Shown here piece by piece: positions 39,801 to 50,203 of a stretch of 64,000 nt of DNA (positions are counted from its first letter, which is position 1; each line of letters opens with the position of its first letter). Position numbers and translations under genes: made by a program. Origin of the DNA: Diphasiastrum complanatum (lineage: Eukaryota > Streptophyta > Lycopodiopsida > Lycopodiales > Lycopodiaceae); the NCBI GenBank assembly GCA_029204225.1, contig CM055099.1, positions 42,340,597-42,404,596 of the forward strand. Reading direction: 5' to 3'. Below the pieces are notes generated by a model. That model was not told the DNA's origin, did no database searches, and worked only from the letters and a program-made list of their open reading frames with translations.

Positions 39801-42800
39801 CTTCTCAATGTAAGCGTCATCCATGTATGTTAAAAAACATAGTAAGTGTCGAGCCACAACAACAAGTGATACCTCCAGGATGAAACCTCAAATATGGTGA
39901 AATGTTATAAACTCGTCCACGAAGTACAGTCCATGCATCATTCTCAGCCTTGTGTTGCTTCAATTCCTCCATGGATATCGGTCTCCTATTTGACCAACCT
40001 TTGATTCCTACAAAGAACATTTCATAGCATATTTATATTTGTTAGCCTTTTTATGAAAAGCATAATCTTTACAAGCAACATTGCACAAGACAATGACATA
40101 AATGATATATTGTAGAAAATACAATCAAGAAAATTTATAATCACAATATAGTAAGAACTTTTTCCAATATTCAATGATTGCACTAGACCCCATGAATCCA
40201 TTGTGCTTACTAAAGAATTACTCCTATGATGCTTGCCAAGAATACAAGCTTCATAAATGTTGTGCAAATCATGAATTTAGGTAAGCCTTTAACCATATTA
40301 GAATCATGTAAAAGTTTAAAAGCAGCTTGATTAAGGTGCCCATAGCAATATGCCAAAGTAGGCTTTGGTTGTCCGCTTTTCTTCCTTTGTCACAAGCGCA
40401 CTCTCTTTCTTCATGAACTCCAACCTATACAGTTTGTCCTTCCCCCTTGTTCCTGTACTTTTACCTTGCCATCCAAAAGTGACTTCACAACCATGTTTTC
40501 ATGTTTCTTAGCTAAGTTTATAATGTTTAAAGCACTATTCATAAAGCACTGATATAATATTGAAATGGATGGGAATATCACCTTTGCCACCAACGTTATG
40601 ACTACTATTATCACCTAGCACCACTTTGCCTTTGCGTTCATGCTTCTTAAGGGTTGCAAAACCAATCCAACTCAGAGGTCATGTGTGATGTTGCCCTGCT
40701 ATCCATGTACCAAACTTTATCCTTTTCTCCATTTTTTGTCTCAGCACAAAGCGCTTGCTTATCCTCATGATCTAAAACCATTGTATGACGAAAATTGGGC
40801 AGCATCATCGAAAGATTGAATCTTCTCTTTAGCTCTCAATGCAATAGAAGCTCTCTCGATTCTACACTCAACCTCAACATGACCTATTTTGAAACAATAG
40901 AAGCAACATCTAGAACAAGATTGGTTGCTGGATTTTACCTTAAGATTAGCCTCCTTTGTTGCCCCTTTCTTCTTTTTCCAACAAATTCCTCTTTGTGGTT
41001 GGATTTGCAACAAAAGGTACAAGAGATCTTTGCCTTTGTTGTCCCGTTGGCCTTTACTTTGATTTGCCTTTCCAATTAGATTGAGAAGAAGACGAAGAAA
41101 CCGCCAGTGCCTCTACACTTGCCATGCTGCCCCTCATTGGATTGTAGGACTGCTTCAAGCTTTGTCTTGAAGTACGACTCAGCCAACTCCTCATGAGTAG
41201 GCACAGTAGAATGCATAATTGGGGAGGTTACAACGGCATGGAAGACCTGAAAAGCCAATTGGCTCACCCCATTTTCTTGCTCCATGTCCTTTCCAACTTC
41301 TTTGAGTTGGTAGTTCCTTTATCCTTGTAAGATAACATATTTGACTCCCAACTTTACACTTGACCCATCATTTAAAGTTGTAAACTTTGTCGACCACCTA
41401 CGATGAGGAGTCATGTGCATAGAAGCCCTCAAATCTATGTCCCACCCATCATCTAATTCCTTACATGAGTCATCTAATTCTTCGCTTAATATGGAAGTAG
41501 AAAAAAGCTCATGATTGACAATAACATCTCTCCTCAACAAAATTACCAAGCTATTTCTTCTTCTTTTGATTGTACTTCCACTTTTTGCACTCAAAGAAGT
41601 GACCATATTGTCAGAATTTGGCAACGGAAAGCAACACAACTAGTACAGTAGATGACATCGCGCACAATGCACATTGGCGAGCTGCACGTTCCTTTGACCC
41701 CAAAAGGGCTGGTACCAGGGAACAAGGAAATGTTGTCTACTATGAGCTTATTTGGAAGCAACTCTTGAGGCCCCAATTGCTTATGGGACAATGCACTCTT
41801 CTAGTGCGCTCATGCAAAGAGCTTTATTGTGCATGGCTTGAATCCTCCAACGACCCCCACTCAAGCATTTAGGAGATTGCCTCAAAGCTGCTCTATCATT
41901 GTTGGCACAAAGACTTGATGCCAAAATCGATAAGTATGTAATGCGCCCTAGTCCATTTGCTATGGGACCTAGTTGGAGTACATCTCATCATTAATCATTG
42001 TTATTTGTGTTCTCTTTCACGTGAATGACTATTGTCTAACAACAATAGGAATCTTATCTTGGGTAACATGTATGAACGAGCCGGTTTTCTAACACTGTGA
42101 CTATGTCCCAACATTCTCTATCCATGAGAATGCTCTACATCTTAAACTTCCACATCTTATAATTGTTTCCATCCAATCTATCACAAAAAATTCTTGAAAC
42201 ATACTCGAACCAAGGTGCTTCAACAAACTGGGATTTCACCCAAACTAGGGTACTATGCCACTTGTCTAACTTATGTTCTTGTCTTTGCCACACAGTATGC
42301 CCTTACTATGCCTTGCGCAAGATCCACTTTGTACCATTTAAAGAAACCACTTTGCACTAAAAAAAGTACAAAGAAGAAGCAATACACTACAAAGAACTAA
42401 AATGTCCTATGAAAAATCTTTATCATCACAATGACCACAGACTTTCTTAGAAACACCCTCCTACTTAAGAGTCTACAATGAAGGTTTTCAAGAATGCTCC
42501 AAACTTGAACTCCTAGCCTACAAAATGTTTTTTCTAACAAATTAGAATCAAATGCTACTTCAAGGAAATGGTCCTTCCCCACCTTATAAATTGTTGAAAT
42601 TGTCAAATATACATATGAACCATAGGTCCCGCGGTACTGGGTACCGCGGATCCCGGTACCGCGGGACCATACTGGTACCGCGGTACCATGATGGTACCGC
42701 GGTACCACAATATAATAATATATTTATTATTTAATATTTTTTTAAATTTTTTTTTACCTAAACCTACCCGCCCCCCTCGCATTTCCTCTGAAATTTTTTT

Positions 42801-45800
42801 GCACCCTCTCCGCCCTGCCATCGCTGCTGGTTTTTCTTGCCTGCCTTTGATTCCTTGCGTCGCCCATCGCCCACGCAACGCCCTGCCTTGCATCTGATTT
42901 CCTTTGCCCTGCATTCGCCCATTTTCAGCGTCTCTCCAACAGTGAACCCTGCTGTTTTTTTTCCAGTAATCCATCCCTCATTTCATCTGCAATGGTGCAA
43001 TCCGACCTTTCCGGTCTGTGGGACGAGGTAGACATTGTCAGGCGGGTTGCCGACAAGGCCAACAAGACCGGTCAGAAGATCGTGCGCTGCCGATACTGTC
43101 TCGTCGAGTTTGCTGCATCCCTCACTCGCCTTAAAGGCCATCTGCTCGGTGCACGCGCCAAAAATGGTGCCACCTTGAATGCTGCCCCTTGTGGCAGCAT
43201 GACCGTCCCCGACAGGCAGCGACTACTGGACACCTACGGGCCGCGGCTCGTGGCAGGGGAGAACACCATTTCGGAGGGCGTTCTCCGATTTTGCACCGCT
43301 CCTTATGTGACTAACCCAGAGTTGCTGCCTGCTTGGCTGGCACGCACGAGGAGAGGGAGTGCATCCTCCTCTGGTCCCTTTGCCCCTCAGACAGTTCTGC
43401 CTCATGCACCCCCATCTGCTCAGATTCCGGTGGATCCCGTCCCATCGCGTCCGACAGTTGCCACTGCTGTTCCACCACCACCCACTGTTGCTTGCACTCC
43501 ACCAGTCTACGACTTTCTCATGGACTCTCCGCCACCCGAGCAGGCCCAGGATGGTATTGGGCGGGCCTTCGAGGATGTGGAAGAGATCCCTTCTTCCTTC
43601 CCTTCCCATCCGGATGACCTCCTCAGCCAGCAGTTTTCGTACCCCATGCCAGATGTTGCCCCTCCACCAGTGCACCCCACCTATGCTGCTGCACCCATCC
43701 CTGCCAGTGCATCCCACTCTCCCCATTCCACGTCTACAGCCGATGCATCCACCAGCGCCCAGCCTGTCGCGTCATCGTCCATTCCCGTCGCGGTTGGTGC
43801 ACCGTGCTGGAGGTCCACCACCCGTCGTCCACCAGTGAGAGCCCTCGTGCAGCAGACCATTCGCTGCGCGCATCAGCCACACATGGACAGAGAGGCCACA
43901 CAGGCCGTGGCCAGTCTGGTTTACGAGCTGAACCTGCCCTTTGCCATCACCGACTTTGAGCTCTTCAGAAGGGCCTTCCGCCTTGCACAGTCTGTCAGCC
44001 CTAGCTGGAGAGTCCCTAGTTCAGAGGTTGTCCGCACACACATGCTGAGGGATAGGGTCGAGTCCTTGTCTAGAGAGATGGAGCCTCTGCGTCGGCACTG
44101 GGCCACTTACGGTTGCAGCATCATGTCCGATGGCTAGACTGATGTCAGGAGGAGGCCGATCCTCAACATACTGGTCTCCAGCTGCATGGGCACACAGTTT
44201 TTGAGGGCAGTGGATTGCAACAGGGGGGAGGAGAGTCATATCTGCAGAGTTCATGTTTGATGTCATCAGGTCTTCCATCCTAGCCATAGGCCCACAGCAT
44301 GTCGTCACGCTGGTGACGGACAATGCCACGAACTGCATTCAGATGGGTGTACTGCTAGAGGCCGAGTTCCCTCATATTGTTCATACCCCCTGTGCAGCCC
44401 ACGGCATAGACCTTCTGATGGGGGACATTGGAGCACTTCCCTGGGTTAGAGCCATCGTCCGGGAGGCCCTCTTCCTGGTGACTTTTGTCACCAAAAAGAG
44501 GCGTGTTCTTGCCATGTTCCGGGTGTTCAGCCATCTGGACCTCCGTAAGCTAGCCCCCACGCGCTTTGCATTCGACTTGGTGGTCATCGACCGTTTGATC
44601 AGGTGCAGGGCCCAGCTTCTTCAGATGGTTGCCAGTGATCTTTGGGGTGCCAGTACATTTCCGCACACTGAGGATGGGGAGCACTTTTCTTCCACGGTGA
44701 GGGGAGACCAGTTCTGGAGGGATGCACAGACATTGTCAGGACTGCTTCGACCACTCTACATTGTGCTCCGCATGGCTGACAGCGAGGGGTCGACACTTGG
44801 ACTGGTGTATGAGCTCATGGACCGGATTGGACAGTTCTTGCAGCTACCCATCTTGCAGCCAGAGAGGTAAGCGGTACAGTGTTGCAATTGACCTTTATCT
44901 TTTTAGTACTTGCTAGTTTGTTTTTCTGTCAGTGTTAAGCTTTTTCGTAATGCCCTAAACCACATGCCCCTCACCTGCAGGATGACAGAGCTGAAGTTCA
45001 TATGGGAGACGCGGTGAAACTACTTCCACAGGAGTATCCACAGCGTTGCACACATGCTGCATCCCCTCTTCCTCTCTCCGACACAGATCGCAGACAGAGA
45101 GCTCGAGGCCGATTGGCTTCAGTACATTCACAGGGTGGGTCCACACATAGGTTTGGATCCTATCAGGCTCATGGAGGAGCTCGCTGCATTTCGTTTCGGC
45201 ATGGGCACATTCGGCCACCCGGCTGCCCAGGACCCAGAGAGGAGGCAGCTACCCATTACCTGGTGGACCATGTTCGGTAGCACATACCCATCTATACAAC
45301 GTCTTGCACTGCGTGTCCTTTCTCAGGTATGCATCTCATTTTATCCTCCATTTTTTGTGTTTCGTTGAAGTTTCACCTCTGCCACAATGTGCTGAAGTAT
45401 TTCAAAGCACGCACCACAGGACTGTGCTGCCTCCGTGTGTGAGCGTAATTGGAGCACATGGGCACTGATTCACACGAGGAGAAAGAACCGCTTGTCAGTG
45501 AGTCAGTTGGAGCGGTTGGTGTTCTATAGCACCAACGCACGTCTCGCCAGGAGGCTTCCGACCATTACGAGCGCATTGCAGGTGATAAGCTAACCTTTCA
45601 TAGCATGTTGGTTGACTCCTGGTATGTTGGTTTCATTTCTTGATAGAGTTGTTTCTCTGACATGCCAATTTTAAACCTTGCAGACGAAGATATCCGATTT
45701 GGAGCGCCAGGTTGACTTGCCTACGGACAGCACCCATCCCATGCCTGCAGATGACCTGGGCACACAGTTGATGGCAGAGAGAGAGAGGGAGCTTGCCGAG

Positions 45801-48800
45801 ATGAGAGAGAGAGAGAGAGAGCTTGGGCTTGAGCACAGAGAGCCCCCATTGTATGAGGCAGATGAGCCAGTGTCAGAGGATGAGCATGATGAGGATGAGC
45901 CCATTCAGGTTGTGTTTGCCAGACCAAAGAGGGATGAGGCAGATTATACAGGTGCAGGGCACACGCCACGGGCAGGGGTCACAGGTGCATCACGTGGCAG
46001 AGGTGGGACACATGGCACATGTTATACCGGCAGACAGGCAGGGCACACAGGGGGGGGCAGTGGCATACCTACCTATGTCGACATGATGGAGGAGGCTCTT
46101 GATAGAGGGCAGAGTGGTTTAGATGCCGGTCCCGCAGATGTTTGGATGCGTGCAGCACAGAGTCATGGCCGTTACTACAACAGCACACCAGAGGAGGCAC
46201 CTGATGACTTTCATTGCACAGATTGGGAGGCCATGCAGGGTCTACAGGGTGCACATGATGAGGCACAGGATGAGGCTTGGGTTGATTCAGGGGTTGGTGC
46301 ACAGGATGATTCAGAGGTTGGTGCACAGGATGATTTAGAGGTTGGTGCACAGGATGAGTCCCAGAGCCCAAAGCATTTGTATTCGGATGCCCAGCTGGCC
46401 GACTTGGTTGCCACATTGGATTCAGAGGCCCAGCAGATGCCGAGTGTCAGGGCGCCCCCATCATCTCTTGCCAGCATGCCACACACAGAGTCCCAGCCAG
46501 AGCAGCCGCATGAGGTGCCTACAGTTCCTCCAGCTCCTCAGAGGGTGTATGTGCGTCGCAGCTCCTCCAGTGCCACCGATGCCATTTAGGCCTGCAGCCC
46601 CTCCATCGTCGTCCACTTCTGCAGCACCAGGTCTCCATGGCAGGCCACCATCTGTGCCCAGGTTTTCTCTTGCAGCGCCCACATCCACAGTGGCTCCTCT
46701 AGTGGCAGCACCCACGTCACATCCTCCTCCTTTGGCAGCACCCAGGATGTACTAGTACCGGCCACCACAGCGCCCCTTTCAGTACATATCACCACTGTAC
46801 TCGCCTCCTGCACAGCCAGTTCCTCCACCTGCAGCAGCCCCACGGGCACACACTCCACGAGCTCATCCTCCTCGCTCAGTTGCACAGGGAGTTCCCTCTT
46901 TTGCTTCCCTATCCCAACCGGCCTCAGCTTGGGCCCAGCCTAGCCAGCCAGGTGATTTGCATGGGGGTGACGAGGCATTGACAGCTCCTCTTGTCCGCAA
47001 GAGACCAGGCAGGCCCAAGGGTGCACCGAACAAGAAAGGCAAGGCACAGAAACTGCCAGGGAGGAGAGGACGACCACGCAGGGCTCTAGGTACAGGTAGA
47101 GGTGCAGTATCACAGCCAGTTGGAGCAGGTGTTGTTGGTTTGGCCTGCTTGGGGGCTGATGCGGAGGCTGATTGGGAGGATGAGGATGACGAGTCTTCCC
47201 CCTCGGATACACAGCCCATGCCAGTTCCAGACAGGCAGAGATATCGGCTGCGAGAGTCAGCTCGGGACCCTGAGTTGTCTCCAGAGCATTCGTCTGAGTC
47301 AGAGCCAGAGCATTGATTGTGGCTCTGTTGTTTTAGTTTCAGTAGTTTGTCTCTAGCAGACGGTCTACCATTGTACTCAGATGATTTTTCACATTATATA
47401 CAGTGTTTGGCCTACATTATTTGCTGCACATTGTGCGTATGTCGCTCTGTACATGTGATGCTTTATTTTATGTTGAAGAATTCTATGTGCGTGTCTGAAT
47501 CCTATTTTCATTTAATTTCGTTTGAAGTGAATGCTAGCTTCACATATATGCACCTACATCATGAGCACAGCAATCACCCCTACACCCCAAACGACATTTC
47601 ATAAACACATGTAATACATCTGCATTTAAAAAAATTACAGACATTGCATCTTACATGACCAGGCTCGCGTTGCACAAAAAACAACTATGTATATATTCAA
47701 CCGTTGTATCAGGATAACATCACATATACTGTCATTTTTTTAAGCAGCCATCTAGTTATTTGCTGCACCATAAACTGCCGAAAACTACATAGCAACAGTC
47801 CGCCACATACGGGTGGACCTCATCTATTCTAAACATCCCTCACTGATCCTCCACCGACTCCTCGCCCTCGTCTGGTGCATTGTTTTGTCGCTCTTGCTCT
47901 GCCTCCCGGTTAGCCCGAGCTGCCTCCTGGTTAGCCCGACGTCTGGCCGCCCTTTCCCTGACCATGATGAGCTGCCGTCGTGTGAAATTCATTCCGATCT
48001 GCTCATCCAGATCCAGCTCGACAGCGGGGACAGGATCCACAGCGGGGGCGGGTGGCTCCGGTTCCGGATTTCTCTGTCGAGTCTGTCGCAGCATCTCTCG
48101 GATATCTGCCTCTTGCTTCCGATGCCTCTCGTTGTGCCTTCGGATATCTTCCTCAAGCTTTCTCCTGGCTTCGCCCTCGGGCTTCAGTGGTATGCGCTCA
48201 GCCATCTCGATCGACCTTCTCCTCACAGCACCCTGATCCTTGAACACCCTCTCACAGCACCCTGGCTCTCAAACAGCCTCTCACAGCCTGTCACCGGCTC
48301 TCGCTTGCTCTCTCACTGTCTATCACTAGCCCTCTCACAGCCTCTGAAAATGCCGACCACAATGGCATTGTGAGTGCCTATTTATCCCCATAGCCTGATC
48401 GGCCATGTGGATCCCCATCATCCCTCCATGTGCCTCTGTACCTGCCCCCATGTGATGCTCCCCCCTGTGTTGGTCTCCCATTGGGCCCATGGTCTGCTCA
48501 CCCACAATGCCCATGTGCCTCTGTACTTGCCCCCATGTGATGCTACCCCCCTGTGTTGGTCTCCCATTGGCCCCTCGGTCTGCTCACTCGCAGTGCCCAT
48601 GTGCCATTGCAACAGTCCCCTGCATCATGTATTGTACCCTCTTTTTTTATACCCAGAACCCCCTTTTTTTACTTTTTTTTGTCCTTTTTTGGTAGTTAAT
48701 ATGCAAAAAAAAATTACTAAAAATATATTAAAAAATAAAAAAATATATTAAAAATGGTACCGCCCTGGTACCGCGGATCTCAGGGCGGTACCACTGATAT

Positions 48801-50203
48801 GGTACCGGCGGTACCATACCAGCGGTACCAGAGGGTACTATGATATGAACAAAACTCACCTTGACTTTTTAGAGCAAAAACTATCAAGTGACCTTTCTAA
48901 AAATATAAAAGCAAAAATCAATCAAACATTTTGGAAAACACGATCTTTGGATTTTATTAGAGGATTGAGAAGAAGGTCAAGCGAGTTACAAATATCTTAA
49001 AACAAACGACAGCATGCTACCAAACAATTTGGAACGCACCTGCTAAATCATCCCGGACCTGTGTGAGTTTGAGCCAGTCCATCTGACTATAGCCTTTTTC
49101 TAGAGGTATTTTCACTCTTTTGGGGGTTTTGGGTGGTGGCATATTGGATGAAATAGTTGAAGATGTCAACAAAGTGTCGTTTCGAGCATCCGTTCCCATA
49201 TTGGAGCTTGTAGTAGAATCAGAAATTTTCACAATTTTGGTGAAATTCCCTGAGATTGCAGAATCTAAGTCTGAAAGTGTAGCAGCAGTGTCACTATTAT
49301 CACGACGAAAAAAAAACGTTGAAGATTGAGGAATGGGTTTTGGAGATCCAGGCTCATCTGTGCTCGATAGCAAACTATCCTGCACTCCAACAGTTCTCGT
49401 CACTCCAATACTGCAAAGACCTTTTAATGCCACTATGGTATGCAAATTTGCAGATGAAATAACACCAACGTTAAAATTGACACAAGGGCGGGGACGCAGC
49501 TCCTGCCTGTCATCTAAGGTTTTAGCCTTTGCAGCATAATTATGCAAACTTCTCGTTTCATTAAAACCAACTTAAGCATTCTAAGAGTTACCGACGCCAA
49601 AATGCCATCGTAAAACTGTGTACCAATTTACAACTACAAGAATGCAATCCTTCTACATATCCCTGTCAGAAAGCCCTCACAAAGCTTGTGCTGATTATTT
49701 TTTTAGGGTCAAAATTTGATAAACCCTAAGTTTCTCTGTACCTTCTTCCCCGACGCTAATTACTGTAGCATAAAAATTTTGAGGATAAAGCCATCGCCGA
49801 GCTAATTCACTAGCATGTGACGCCATATGTTCTGCCAGTTTTACATTCTTTGCAAAATAGAAGTATGCAATAGATTGCTGTAACTGGATTCGAGATATAC
49901 AGCTTGTAAAGCTTTAAAAATGTGAAATCATATACCAAAATAAGTATTAAAATTGCGGGCGAAATCGAAGCATGTCTTGAAATTGCGAAATTCTTCAAAT
50001 TGCAAAATCTTGAGATCGTCTGAAAAACACCAGAAAAAGAATGCGAATTCCAATAGCAAAGCTTTTCCTGAATTCAATTAGACACAAACAGGCGGTCCAG
50101 CTGATCAAACATAGGTGAGATGATCCGCGAAACTTATGGAATTCACAAGGAGGGGCGAGGGAACTTGCCTGTTGAAAGCTAAAATCCGCCAAATGAGCAC
50201 CCA

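Larger units (their letters stand above)
42621..48842 (+). mobile_element. hAT transposon, 6,222 bp, perfect 8-bp target duplication ATATGAAC
   Basis: The duplicated target ATATGAAC lies at 42,613-42,620 and 48,843-48,850, identical. The ends are short imperfect inverted repeats (CATAGGTCCC on the left, CATAGTACCC as the reverse complement of the right). Each is followed by an array of GGTACCGCGGTACC-type palindromes. Inside are a plus-strand BED/DUF659/hAT-dimerisation transposase with a long tail (42,992-47,316) and a convergent minus-strand ORF (47,840-48,205). The element lies in the 9-kb RLF intron, antisense to the gene. Identical target copies suggest a fairly recent insertion. Confidence 0.95.

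Noticed and set aside
43223-43838. Long overlapping frames on both strands in the hAT transposase exon
   Set aside because: They are shadows of the G+C-rich proline/serine linker. Only the 42,992 frame has the BED finger and hAT core.
48206-48247. Upstream extension of the hAT accessory ORF to 48,247
   Set aside because: The extension has no ATG; the first ATG is at 48,203-48,205, so the shorter form was annotated.
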